Assembly: GCA_023442525.1 (NCBI GenBank)
Contig: JAEZZA010000031.1
Coordinates: forward strand, 496,001 to 560,000
Length of the DNA: 64,000 bases
Source of the DNA: Bacteroidota bacterium
Lineage (GTDB): Bacteria; Bacteroidota; Bacteroidia; Bacteroidales; UBA10428
Direction: 5' to 3'
A program made the position numbers and the translations under genes. This document shows, piece by piece, positions 15,429-25,018 of the stretch; the first letter of the stretch is position 1, and each line of letters starts with the position of its first letter. The notes beneath the pieces are model-generated. The model made no database searches and was not told the origin of the DNA. It was given only the letters and a program-made list of their open reading frames with translations.

Positions 15429-16610
15429 ATGATGAGAAAATTATTTTGCATCGTAATGATTTCAGTGACAATGTTGTCATTATGTGTAAAGGGTCAGCAG
15501 GCGAATGTCAATCTCGACTATAATCCACAGAAAAATACCGAAGGGCTGATTCCATTCAGCGCGTCTTTGAATTCACCTGATGTCAAGGATGACCGTACGG
15601 TTACCATCAGATTAAAAGCACCTAAGGCACAGGAAGTAAAACTGGCAGGTGTTGCCATTCTTACAGCTTTAAAAAGCAAAGAACCCGTGCCTTTTATTAA
15701 AGGAGAAGACGGAATATGGACATTAACCATTGGTCCGCTCGAACCGGATATGTACGCATATCACTTACTTGTGGATGGTGTACAGATGGCGGATCCGAAC
15801 AATACATATACCGCATTCACAGCCATGCCTCCTTACAGCCAGCTTATTGTACATGGCAACGAACCTGCCTGGTACGATGCCCGGAATGTTCCTCATGGCA
15901 ATGTAACCCGGCATGTTTATCATTCAGATGTGACAAATGGTGAACGGGAACTGTACGTATATACTCCTCCCGGATATGATCCCGGTAAAAAATACCCTGT
16001 ATTATACCTGGTAGGTGGTAGTGGAGAATTGCCTTCAAACTGGATTTACGACGGCAGGGTGAACTTTATTATGGATAATCTTCTGGCTGAAGGTAAAGCA
16101 GTTCCCATGATAATCGCAATCCCAAATAACCAGGTAATTCACCGAAATCATCCAAAACATACAGAACTTACCTTTGATATTTTCGAAAAGGAACTTCGGA
16201 ATCATGTGATTCCTCTTGTAGAGAAGTCCTACAGCGTTCAACCCGATCCATGGGGCCGCGCTATTTCCGGATTGTCAATGGGCGGAAGACATTCCATGTT
16301 TATTGGCTTCAGATCTCTCGATTTGTTTGCCTCTTTTGGAGTTCTGAGTGCAGGTGATGTTGATGCTGAAAAGTCACTGGCTTCTTTTCTGAATGATCCG
16401 GATGTGAACAAAAATGTCAGGTATCTTTTTGTGGGATTAGGCACTCATGAATCGGAAGGATTCCTGGGCCAGCGCACTATAGCCTTACACAACGCTCTTG
16501 TTAACCATAATATCAAACATGAATATTATGTTGGAGGTCATGGTGCACACGACTGGGCTACCTGGCGCCATTTGTTGTATTACAGATTTCTTCCTAACCT
16601 GTGGAGGTGA
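15429..16610 (+). CDS. Secreted E-set/esterase-D family esterase (copy D)
   Basis: A 393-aa exported esterase and the most diverged of the four in a row. The signal peptide is about 1-23 (start ATG at 15429 or the adjacent 15432). The E-set domain includes VKLAGVAILTALKSK, longer than in the paralogues. The hydrolase domain has YLVGGSGE in place of the usual YLQHGxxED oxyanion segment, Ser283 in GLSMGG, Glu341 (GLGTHE) at the acid position and His in GAHDW. The changed oxyanion loop suggests a different substrate. The stop is 4 bp before the next ATG, so the two genes are probably translated together. Confidence 0.82.
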   Translation: MMRKLFCIVMISVTMLSLCVKGQQANVNLDYNPQKNTEGLIPFSASLNSPDVKDDRTVTIRLKAPKAQEVKLAGVAILTALKSKEPVPFIKGEDGIWTLTIGPLEPDMYAYHLLVDGVQMADPNNTYTAFTAMPPYSQLIVHGNEPAWYDARNVPHGNVTRHVYHSDVTNGERELYVYTPPGYDPGKKYPVLYLVGGSGELPSNWIYDGRVNFIMDNLLAEGKAVPMIIAIPNNQVIHRNHPKHTELTFDIFEKELRNHVIPLVEKSYSVQPDPWGRAISGLSMGGRHSMFIGFRSLDLFASFGVLSAGDVDAEKSLASFLNDPDVNKNVRYLFVGLGTHESEGFLGQRTIALHNALVNHNIKHEYYVGGHGAHDWATWRHLLYYRFLPNLWR

Positions 16611-16614
16611 AATA

Positions 16615-19008
16615 ATGAAAAAACGGATATTTGTTATACTCCTTACCTGCTGCATTACCGGAAACAGTTTTAAAACTCTCGCACAGGATAAATTATATTC
16701 CAACACATTTCACCTGGAAGATGTAGTCCTGCTTGACGGCATATTCAAAAAGGCCCGCGATCTCAATATCCAGGTATTGCTGAAGTATGACCCGGACCGT
16801 TTACTGGCCCCATATCGGAAAGAAGCAGGACTGCCTGAAAAAGCAAAGAGTTATCCCAACTGGGATGGCCTCGATGGTCATGTCGCAGGACATTACCTTT
16901 CAGCTATGGCCATGAATTATGCTGCCACCAAAAATGCCGAATGTAAGCGGCGTATGGAATATATGCTATCCGAAATAAAGGCATGTCAGGAAGCCAATGC
17001 CATTAACCATCCCGATTGGGGCGTGGGTTATGCGGGCGGCTTTCCGAATAGTGCAAAACTGTGGAGCACTTTTAAAAAGGGTGATTTCAGCATTTATAAT
17101 TCTGCCTGGGCACCCTTCTATAACCTGCATAAAATGTACGCCGGGCTGCGGGATGCCTGGTTGTACTGCGGCAATGAATCAGCCAAAGACATGTTCATGA
17201 AATTCTGCGACTGGGGTATCAACCTGACTGATGACTTTACCGATGACCAAATGCAAACCATGTTGAACATGGAGCATGGCGGCATGAACGAAGTTTTTGC
17301 CGATGCATATCAGATTAGCGGAGATAAAAAGTACCTGGTTGCTGCGAAAAGATTCTCGCATAATATGTTTCTTGACCCGCTGTCGCAGGGAATCGATAAC
17401 CTCGATAACAAACATGCCAACACCCAGATACCCAAATTTATCGGCTTTGGAAGAATTGCCGAGTTAAGTCATGAAGAAAAATTCGTCAATGCCGCCAGCT
17501 TTTTCTGGGAAACGGTAACCTGTAATCGTTCACTGGCCTTTGGAGGAAACAGCAGAAGGGAACACTTTCCTGCTGTAGATGCCTGTATTGATTTTGTAAA
17601 TGTAAATGACGGACCCGAATCATGCAATTCATACAACATGTTAAAACTGACTCAGGATCTGTTCCGGATACAACCATTGGCCAAATATGCCGATTATTAT
17701 GAACGCACACTGTTAAATCACATTCTTTCCACCCAGCATCCCGAACATGGTGGTTATGTTTATTTCACTCCTGCCCGGCCCCGCCATTACAGGGTTTATT
17801 CAGCCCCAAACGAGGCCATGTGGTGCTGTGTTGGAACAGGTATGGAGAATCATTCAAAATACAATGAGTTTATTTACACATATAACAGGGATACCTTGTA
17901 CCTGAATCTCTTTATTGCTTCAGAACTCAACTGGAAAGAGAAAGGTATCACCCTTGTACAGGAAACTACTTTTCCGTACGAAGAACAAACAAGACTCAGA
18001 GTTACCGGGGGAACATCCAAATTTATGTTAATGATCCGGTATCCCGCATGGGTAGAGAAAGGAGCGCTTAAAATCACGGTTAATGGAAAAGAAGTTTCTT
18101 ATTCTGCACTCCCCTCCTCTTATGCTGGCGTTGAAAGAAAATGGAAAAAAGGCGATATCGTTCAGATATCACTACCCATGCACAATACGGTTGAACACTT
18201 AACCAATGTTCCCGAATATATCGCCCTCATGCATGGCCCTGTTTTACTTGCAGCAAAAACCGGAACCGAGGATCTCAAAGGTCTGATTGCAGACGACGGA
18301 CGCTGGAGCCAGTATGCGGCCGGAGAATACCTGCCTGTTGATCAGGCACCCATCCTTATCGATGACGATATTCAACATCTGGGAAACCGCCTGGAAAAGA
18401 TAAAAGACAAACCTTTAAACTTCAGGCTTAACGTTAAAATGATAAACCCTGCCGAACTTATCCTCGAGCCTTTTTTCAAAATCCATGATGCCCGATATAT
18501 GATGTATTGGTTATCACTGACTAATTCAGGCTATAAGGCCTATACGGATTCTCTTGCGAAAATTGAAGCAGAAAAACTTGCACTTGAAAAACGAACTATC
18601 GACTTTGTAGCTCCCGGTGAACAGCAACCTGAAACCGACCATGCCATGCAAAAAGAAAACTCAGGTACAGGCAACAACCTGAACGAGTTTTATCGTGATG
18701 CACGCAACGGAGGCTATTTCAGTTACGATCTGGCCACAGGGTCGGAACCAGACCTAAGCCTGTTTGTCCGCTATTGGGGAGCAGAATGGGGAAACCGGAA
18801 ATTTGATATTTACATTGATGATGAAAAACTTCTTTCCGAAGATAATACCAACAGGTGGAAACAGTCGATGTTCAAGGATGTGGTTTATACTATTCCTAAC
18901 TCCATGATTCAGGGGAAAAGCCATATCAGGGTAAAACTTCAGTCATATCCCGGAAGCACGGCGGGTGCTGTTTATATGGTCAGACTGCTTCGGACTGCTG
19001 ATAAATAG
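16615..19008 (+). CDS. Beta-L-arabinofuranosidase-type enzyme, GH146/GH127
   Basis: A 797-aa exported (alpha/alpha)6-barrel glycosidase of the DUF1680 superfamily. The signal peptide is about 1-24. The zinc-thiolate active site known from HypBA1 is recognisable: acid/base candidate Glu316 (RREHF), Glu335 and Cys337 (ESCNSY), and the Cys404-Cys405 pair (MWCCVGTGMENHSKY), one of which should be the nucleophile. The CCVGTGMENH form points to GH146 rather than classic GH127. After the barrel come a beta domain (DUF4986-like) and a C-terminal DUF6805-like sandwich (about 685-797). ATG 16615 follows a good GGAGG at 16601-16605; a longer in-frame start at 16498 would overlap the previous gene. Likely releases beta-linked arabinofuranose from pectic or arabinan side chains. 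Confidence 0.87.
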   Translation: MKKRIFVILLTCCITGNSFKTLAQDKLYSNTFHLEDVVLLDGIFKKARDLNIQVLLKYDPDRLLAPYRKEAGLPEKAKSYPNWDGLDGHVAGHYLSAMAMNYAATKNAECKRRMEYMLSEIKACQEANAINHPDWGVGYAGGFPNSAKLWSTFKKGDFSIYNSAWAPFYNLHKMYAGLRDAWLYCGNESAKDMFMKFCDWGINLTDDFTDDQMQTMLNMEHGGMNEVFADAYQISGDKKYLVAAKRFSHNMFLDPLSQGIDNLDNKHANTQIPKFIGFGRIAELSHEEKFVNAASFFWETVTCNRSLAFGGNSRREHFPAVDACIDFVNVNDGPESCNSYNMLKLTQDLFRIQPLAKYADYYERTLLNHILSTQHPEHGGYVYFTPARPRHYRVYSAPNEAMWCCVGTGMENHSKYNEFIYTYNRDTLYLNLFIASELNWKEKGITLVQETTFPYEEQTRLRVTGGTSKFMLMIRYPAWVEKGALKITVNGKEVSYSALPSSYAGVERKWKKGDIVQISLPMHNTVEHLTNVPEYIALMHGPVLLAAKTGTEDLKGLIADDGRWSQYAAGEYLPVDQAPILIDDDIQHLGNRLEKIKDKPLNFRLNVKMINPAELILEPFFKIHDARYMMYWLSLTNSGYKAYTDSLAKIEAEKLALEKRTIDFVAPGEQQPETDHAMQKENSGTGNNLNEFYRDARNGGYFSYDLATGSEPDLSLFVRYWGAEWGNRKFDIYIDDEKLLSEDNTNRWKQSMFKDVVYTIPNSMIQGKSHIRVKLQSYPGSTAGAVYMVRLLRTADK

Positions 19009-19113
19009 TCTCCGTCAAATATATGGGGAAATGATGTCTGCCTCCAAATTGAACCCGAATAATTGAACAACTTAAACCATGATTCTGACTCATCACTAAA
19101 CTAGAATACTAAT

Positions 19114-20217
19114 ATGAAAAAAAAGTACAGCCTTTTGATGTTGGTTATCATTAGTGCGTTCTGGGCAAAATCAGTTTATGCACAGAATAATGAGATTCCG
19201 GCAGTTTCAACAGGTATCGAAATAGTTTCAAAACTCGACAAACCGAAAACAAAGTTTAATGAGAAAGACCTGGCCGGATATCTTCTGGTTTATTTCAAAG
19301 ATCAGGACCAATCTGCATATATGGCAATAAGCAGCGACGGTTATACTTTTACCGATGTTAACGGTGGTAAACCAGTATTTATTGGTTCACAACTGGCCGA
19401 ACAGAAAGGCGTGCGTGACCCGCACATTACCCGTGGAACTGATGGTGCTTTTTATCTGACAATGACCGATCTGCACATATTTGGTAAACGGGCAGGTTTC
19501 CGCGATACCGATTTTGAACGACCTGCCGAAATATACGGTTGGGGAAACAACCGTGCTATTGTACTCATGAAATCGTACGACCTGATACATTGGACACATT
19601 CCGATTTCCGTGTCGATAAGGCTTTCCCCGAACTGGGTGATATCGATTGTTCCTGGGCTCCTGAAACAATTTACGACCCGATTGCGGGTAAAATGATGGT
19701 GTATTTTACCATCCGGTACAACAACAAAGTGACGAATTTGTACTATTCCTATCCCAATGATGATTTCACAATACTGGAATCTACCCCTAAAAAAATAACC
19801 GATATCGAAGGAATCGATGGTGATATTACCAAAACAGGCGATAAATACCATCTCTTCTATGTTTCCGAAGCCCGCATATTACATTCGGTTTCCGATAAAA
19901 TTAACGAAGGTTACAAACCCGACACAACGCAGATAAATCCTGATAAAATACCTACGGAAGCTCCAAACGTATTCAGGCGCTTAGGAACCGACATTTACGT
20001 GCTTATGTATGATATTTACGGTGCAAGACCAAGCAATATGGGCTTTAGTGAGACCACCGATTTTGTGACATTCAAACACATTGGCCGGTTCAACGAGGGC
20101 GTAATGAAAGCAACCAATTTCAAAAGTCCTAAACACGGCGCTGTTACATACCTTACCAAGGCCGAAATGAAAGCCATTGTTGAACACTGGAAAATGGATT
20201 TTAAAATAGATGACTAA
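19114..20217 (+). CDS. Secreted GH43-like five-bladed propeller glycosidase
   Basis: A 367-aa exported protein; signal peptide about 1-24. The repeats of Asp-Gly/aromatic blades (KGVRDPHITRG, DGAFYLTMTDLHIF, SWAPETIYDP, IDGDITKTGDKYHLFY) are those of the GH43/GH117-type beta-propeller. The Asp of VRDPHI is the likely general base; the acid Glu could be that of WAPETI or EAPNVF. It lacks a carbohydrate-binding module. Substrate is uncertain: arabinose or galactose residues are the usual targets of such proteins. The ATG is 105 bp after the GH146-type gene, and the stop is 25 bp before the fucosidase start. Confidence 0.75.
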   Translation: MKKKYSLLMLVIISAFWAKSVYAQNNEIPAVSTGIEIVSKLDKPKTKFNEKDLAGYLLVYFKDQDQSAYMAISSDGYTFTDVNGGKPVFIGSQLAEQKGVRDPHITRGTDGAFYLTMTDLHIFGKRAGFRDTDFERPAEIYGWGNNRAIVLMKSYDLIHWTHSDFRVDKAFPELGDIDCSWAPETIYDPIAGKMMVYFTIRYNNKVTNLYYSYPNDDFTILESTPKKITDIEGIDGDITKTGDKYHLFYVSEARILHSVSDKINEGYKPDTTQINPDKIPTEAPNVFRRLGTDIYVLMYDIYGARPSNMGFSETTDFVTFKHIGRFNEGVMKATNFKSPKHGAVTYLTKAEMKAIVEHWKMDFKIDD

Positions 20218-20242
20218 GTTTTATCAGCTAAGAAGCGGCCGA

Positions 20243-22324
20243 ATGAAAAACATCTTTACAATAATCGGGATTGGACTGGTAAGTTTTAACCTTTTCAGCT
20301 GCCGGCAAGTCCCTCCACCTGAACCATACGGCCCTGTTCCCTCTGAGAATCAAATGCGCTGGCATGAAATGGAGTATTATGCATTTGTCCATTTCTCGCT
20401 TAACACCTATACTGATCAGTCATGGGGATTTGGAAATGAAGATATAAATCTGTTTAACCCGACTGAACTGGACTGTCGCCAGTGGGCACGTATTTGTAAG
20501 GAAGCAGGAATGCAAGGCATTATCATTACCGCAAAGCACCATAGCGGCTTTTGTCTCTGGCCCTCAGAATACACGGAATATTCAGTCAAAAATGCCCCAT
20601 GGAAAAACGGAAAAGGTAATGTTGTCCGTGAACTTGCCGATGCATGCAAAGAATACGGACTAAAGCTGGGTATTTATATATCGCCGTGGGACAGAAATCA
20701 CCCCGATTATGGAAAGCCTGAATACATTACCTATTTTCGGAACCAGCTTACCGAACTGCTCACCAACTACGGTGAAATTTTCGAAGTGTGGTTCGACGGT
20801 GCCAATGGCGGTGACGGTTATTATGGCGGAGCCAATGAAACCCGTAATATCGACCGGACAACCTATTATGACTGGAAGAATACCTATAAGCTGATCCGTG
20901 AGTTACAACCAGGCATTGTTATCTGGAACGACGGTGGCGACCGTGGCGATCTGCGCTGGGTAGGAACCGAAGAAGGTTTTGTTGGCGAGACAAACTGGAG
21001 CTTATTAAACGATACCGGAGAAGTAGCCTGGAATATGTTGCATTACGGACTTGAAACCGGAAATGCATGGGTACCGGCAGAAGTAAATACTTCAATCAGG
21101 CCCGAGTGGTTTTACCATCCCGATGAGGATTCAAAAGTGAAAACCGTTCCCCAACTGATGGAAATTTACTATCACTCAATCGGACATAACGGATCTCTCC
21201 TTCTGAATTTCCCGATAATGCCCAATGGATTGATTCATCCGACGGATGAAAAAATGGCGCTGGAATTTGCCAGGGCTGTTAAAGAATCGTTTGCTGTAAA
21301 CCTGGTGAGGAAAGCGAAAGCAGAAGCATCTGATGTCAGGGGAAATGCAAAAAGGTTTGGAGCTGATAAAGCCACAGATGGCAACAGCTCTACTTACTGG
21401 GCCACTAATGACAGCGTGACAAGCGCTTCTATAACCATTGATTTGGGTAAACCAACCCTCTTTAATCGCTTCATGGTACAGGAGAATATCCGTATGGGTC
21501 AACGGGTAAAAGCCTTTACTGTTGAAGCGCTGGTCGATGGAAAATGGAAGGAGCTGGCAAAAGCAACAACCATTGGATACAAGCGCATCGTCCGGTTTCC
21601 AGGCGTAAAAGCATCAAAAGTTCGCTTTACCGCCACCAATTCGAAAAGCTGTCCTTTAATAACCGAAATCGGAGTCTTTAATGCTCCTGTACTTCTGAAT
21701 ACTCCATTTATAACCAGAGATAAATCGGGATATGTTACCATAGCCACCACCGATATAGGCCCGCTTTTTTATTTCACCACCGACGGCAGCGAGCCGACCA
21801 CTCAATCAACTTTATACTCAGAGCCTTTTTATTCCGACGGAAAAGTTGAAATCAAAGCAATTGCCTACGATCCGGCATCAGGCAAGACCAGTCCGGTAAA
21901 TCAAGAAACATTCGATATCTCTAAGAAGGATTGGAAAATTGTGGGGATAAATGATGAAAACATCAGCCAAATTCTAGACGGAAATCCATCAACTGTATGG
22001 CACCAACGCGGTGAAAAATCATTGCCGGAGCTGGTTATTGATTTAGGAAACAAATACCGGATCAGTGGATTCAAATACCTGCCCGACCAGAACAGATGGA
22101 GTTCCGGAATAATTACGCATTACCGGTTTTTTGTTTCAGATAATGGTAAAGACTGGAAATTGGCCAGTGACGGTGAATTTTCCAATATTCAAAACAATCC
22201 TGTCTGGCAGACCAGAAGTTTTACGCCGGTAAATGGTCGATTTGTGAAGCTGAAAACCTTAAAAAACACCCAGGGCGATGAAGTTGCCGGATATGCCGAA
22301 ATAGATCTGATTACCGAACCCTGA
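20243..22324 (+). CDS. Alpha-L-fucosidase lipoprotein, GH29 (first), with CBM32-type modules
   Basis: A 693-aa lipoprotein: lipobox LFSC with Cys near residue 20. The GH29 barrel runs to about 350, with MRWHEMEYYAFVHFS at the start, the AKHHSGFCLWPS strand, and nucleophile Asp185 in VWFDGANGG, a form typical of GH29 subfamily B. It is followed by an F5/8-type (CBM32-like) domain, a chitobiase C-terminal-like insert (YFTTDGSEPT) and a second F5/8-type domain ending at the C-terminus. Subfamily B enzymes usually cleave alpha-1,3/4-fucose. ATG 20243 is chosen; an in-frame ATG at 20210 overlaps the preceding gene and would bury the lipoprotein signal. Confidence 0.9.
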   Translation: MKNIFTIIGIGLVSFNLFSCRQVPPPEPYGPVPSENQMRWHEMEYYAFVHFSLNTYTDQSWGFGNEDINLFNPTELDCRQWARICKEAGMQGIIITAKHHSGFCLWPSEYTEYSVKNAPWKNGKGNVVRELADACKEYGLKLGIYISPWDRNHPDYGKPEYITYFRNQLTELLTNYGEIFEVWFDGANGGDGYYGGANETRNIDRTTYYDWKNTYKLIRELQPGIVIWNDGGDRGDLRWVGTEEGFVGETNWSLLNDTGEVAWNMLHYGLETGNAWVPAEVNTSIRPEWFYHPDEDSKVKTVPQLMEIYYHSIGHNGSLLLNFPIMPNGLIHPTDEKMALEFARAVKESFAVNLVRKAKAEASDVRGNAKRFGADKATDGNSSTYWATNDSVTSASITIDLGKPTLFNRFMVQENIRMGQRVKAFTVEALVDGKWKELAKATTIGYKRIVRFPGVKASKVRFTATNSKSCPLITEIGVFNAPVLLNTPFITRDKSGYVTIATTDIGPLFYFTTDGSEPTTQSTLYSEPFYSDGKVEIKAIAYDPASGKTSPVNQETFDISKKDWKIVGINDENISQILDGNPSTVWHQRGEKSLPELVIDLGNKYRISGFKYLPDQNRWSSGIITHYRFFVSDNGKDWKLASDGEFSNIQNNPVWQTRSFTPVNGRFVKLKTLKNTQGDEVAGYAEIDLITEP

Positions 22325-22383
22325 AAGAGTCTGTATCCAATTGAGGAAGTACGCTAAAAAAATGAATAACCAAATTAAATAAA

Positions 22384-23970
22384 ATGAAAAAGAACCACTT
22401 AGGCTATGCCTTCATGAAAGTTATGCTGTATGCCAGTTGCGCCATGTTATTTGTCAATTCAGGATGCACAAAGCCACAGGGCCTGGTAAAGGTGAATGAG
22501 GGACTCTTACAGGGTACAGTTGAAAACGGATTGACCGTTTTCAAGGGGATACCCTTTGCTGCCCCTCCTGTGGGAGAACTCAGGTGGCAGGCTCCCCAGC
22601 CCCCGGCTAAATGGGAAGGTGTTAAACAAGCTATACAGTTTGCACCTGCACCCGTGCAGTTTGGAAATCCTCCTTCGGGCAAGAGTGAGGACTGTTTGTA
22701 CCTGAATATATGGACTCCGGTAAAATCGCCAAAGGAAAAATTACCTGTACTTGTATGGATTTATGGCGGTGGATTCAGCATGGGATCAACTTCTGAGCCG
22801 GTTTACAGCGGAGAAAAACTGGCGCAGAAAGGCGTAGTATTTGTCAGCATGGCATACCGGGTTGGAGCACTGGGATTTCTTGCGCATCCTGAACTGTCTG
22901 CCGAGAACCCCAATGGTGTTTCGGGTAATTACGGATTGCTCGATCAGATTGCAGGTCTTCAGTGGATACAAAAAAACATTGCGGCATTTGGAGGTAATCC
23001 GGACAATGTAACCATTTTCGGTGAATCGGCAGGAGGTATTTCAGTTAGCATGTTATGTGCTTCCCCGCTGGCCAAAGGGTTGTTTCATGGAGCTATTTCC
23101 CAGAGTGGCGGGTCGTTCGGCCCAACCAGGCCTACAACCTACCCGGGTGAAAACATGAAAACCCTGAAACAGGCGGAATCCGACGGGACAGAATATTTAA
23201 AAAAGACAGGAGTGGCTTCAATTGCCGAACTCCGGAAAGTTGATGCCGAAAAACTCCCCGGAGGTTTTGGAATGGGCAATGCCTGGCCGATAGTGGACGG
23301 TTATGTCATTCCAGATGATCAATACCGCCTGTATGAGGAAGGAAAATACAACGATGTTCCGGTACTTATCGGTTACAACTCAGATGAAGGCGCAAGTTTT
23401 TCCCGCGAGAAGGATACCAAAGAGTTTATAGCAGGAGTAAAAACCCGATACGGCAAATTTGCTGATGACCTGCTGAATGCCTATCCTGTTGGCAAAACCA
23501 CGATTCCAAAAACAGCCCGCGACTTATCGCGCGATGCCGCTTTCGGATGGCAAACCTGGATTTGGGCAAGACTTCAATCGCAAACCGGCAAGTCGAAGGT
23601 ATATTATTACTACTTTGATCAGCACCCCGATTACCCCGAAGACTCTCCCCGTTTTGGTTACGGATCGCCACACGGTCAGGAAGTCGCCTACGTATTTCAG
23701 CATCTGGATTCATCAAATGCCGATATTATGAAAACCGATCTGGAAATATCCGATGCAATGGCTACATACTGGACAAACTTTGCCAAATATGGAGATCCCA
23801 ATGGGGAGGGAATGCCTGAATGGCCTGCATTCAGTGATGAAAATCCGCAGGTAATGCATTTCAATCAGACTCCCCACATCGGACCGGTGCCAAGTGAGGA
23901 ATCGGTAAAGGTACTCGACTCCTATTTCAAATGGCGTCGGACACCCGAAGGCAGTGAATGGGCCAGGTAG
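22384..23970 (+). CDS. Type-B carboxylesterase lipoprotein
   Basis: A 528-aa carboxylesterase/para-nitrobenzyl-esterase family protein. A lipobox (NSGC, Cys28) predicts membrane anchoring. Ser215 is the nucleophile in FGESAGG, with the oxyanion-hole segment IYGGGFSMGS before it, the acid in NSDEGA and the His in SPHGQEV. The family hydrolyses varied carboxylic esters. In this position, after a run of glycosidases, an acyl group on a plant glycan is the reasonable guess. It differs in fold subfamily from the five esterase-D proteins, so the cluster carries two unrelated esterase types. Confidence 0.87.
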   Translation: MKKNHLGYAFMKVMLYASCAMLFVNSGCTKPQGLVKVNEGLLQGTVENGLTVFKGIPFAAPPVGELRWQAPQPPAKWEGVKQAIQFAPAPVQFGNPPSGKSEDCLYLNIWTPVKSPKEKLPVLVWIYGGGFSMGSTSEPVYSGEKLAQKGVVFVSMAYRVGALGFLAHPELSAENPNGVSGNYGLLDQIAGLQWIQKNIAAFGGNPDNVTIFGESAGGISVSMLCASPLAKGLFHGAISQSGGSFGPTRPTTYPGENMKTLKQAESDGTEYLKKTGVASIAELRKVDAEKLPGGFGMGNAWPIVDGYVIPDDQYRLYEEGKYNDVPVLIGYNSDEGASFSREKDTKEFIAGVKTRYGKFADDLLNAYPVGKTTIPKTARDLSRDAAFGWQTWIWARLQSQTGKSKVYYYYFDQHPDYPEDSPRFGYGSPHGQEVAYVFQHLDSSNADIMKTDLEISDAMATYWTNFAKYGDPNGEGMPEWPAFSDENPQVMHFNQTPHIGPVPSEESVKVLDSYFKWRRTPEGSEWAR

Positions 23971-24008
23971 AGCAATTCATAGTTCAATTCCTAAATAAGT
24001 GTCTAACA

Positions 24009-25007
24009 ATGAAAAATATTGATATAAACCTGATTCCCAAAATACGGCTAAGCAACGGCAGTGTAATTCCGGCAATAGGATTAGGAACCTTCGGTTCCGA
24101 TGCTGTAGATCATAATACTGTTGCAACAACCGTAAGAAACGCCATACTTTCTGGCTACCGTCATATTGATTGTGCTTCGGTTTATGGAAATGAAGCCAAC
24201 ATTGGTGTTGTGCTCCAAAATCTGATAAGTGACAAGATCATCCAGAGAAAAGATTTATGGATTACCTCCAAAGTATGGAACGACATGCATGATAAGATTA
24301 TTGAATCTTGTAAAAAAACCTTATCCGACCTGAAAACAGATTACCTCGACCTGTACCTGGTACATTGGCCTTTCCCCAACTATCATCCGCCCAAATGTGA
24401 TGTTAACACCCGTAACCCGAATGCAAAACCCTATATTCATGAAAACTTCATGAAGACCTGGGCTCAGATGGAAAGGCTGGTTAAGGAAGGATTGGTAAGA
24501 AATATCGGAACATCCAATATGACCATTGCCAAGATGAAGTTACTGTTAAGGGATGCTTCCATAAAACCGGTATTCAATGAGATGGAACTGCATCCACATT
24601 TTCAGCAGCCCGAATTATTCGAATTTTGCAGGAGCCATGATATACAGCCTATAGCCTATTGTCCGCTTGGTTCACCGGGAAGACCTGAACGCGATCGCAC
24701 ACCTGAAGATACTGTAGACCTTGAAGACAAGGTTACTATTGAAATTGCACGGAAGTATAAAATTACTCCCGCCCAGGTGGCCATAAAATGGGCCATCCAG
24801 CGTGGACAAATTCCCATCCCATTTTCGGTAAATCATTATTTTGAAAATCTAAAAGCCGCGGTAATTCCTGATCTGACTAAGGATGAAATGAACGCAATTG
24901 CCGGAATCGATAAAGGATGCCGGCTGATTAAAGGACAGGTATTCCTGTGGAAAGACAACCAGAGCTGGGAGGACTTATGGGATATTGACGGAGAAATCAA
25001 ACAATAA
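24009..25007 (+). CDS. Aldo/keto reductase
   Basis: A cytosolic NAD(P)H-dependent oxidoreductase of 332 aa. The AKR catalytic tetrad is complete: Asp54 and Tyr59 (HIDCASVYGNE), Lys88 (WITSKVW) and His119 (LVHWP). The N-terminus IPAIGLGTFG is the family barrel opening. An upstream in-frame ATG at 23958 overlaps the carboxylesterase end, so 24009 is used. It begins the intracellular part of the cluster, 11 bp before a zinc dehydrogenase and upstream of fucU, so it may oxidise or reduce fucose, arabinose or a breakdown product such as lactaldehyde. That substrate is inference. Confidence 0.85.
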   Translation: MKNIDINLIPKIRLSNGSVIPAIGLGTFGSDAVDHNTVATTVRNAILSGYRHIDCASVYGNEANIGVVLQNLISDKIIQRKDLWITSKVWNDMHDKIIESCKKTLSDLKTDYLDLYLVHWPFPNYHPPKCDVNTRNPNAKPYIHENFMKTWAQMERLVKEGLVRNIGTSNMTIAKMKLLLRDASIKPVFNEMELHPHFQQPELFEFCRSHDIQPIAYCPLGSPGRPERDRTPEDTVDLEDKVTIEIARKYKITPAQVAIKWAIQRGQIPIPFSVNHYFENLKAAVIPDLTKDEMNAIAGIDKGCRLIKGQVFLWKDNQSWEDLWDIDGEIKQ

Positions 25008-25018
25008 TAATACTAATT

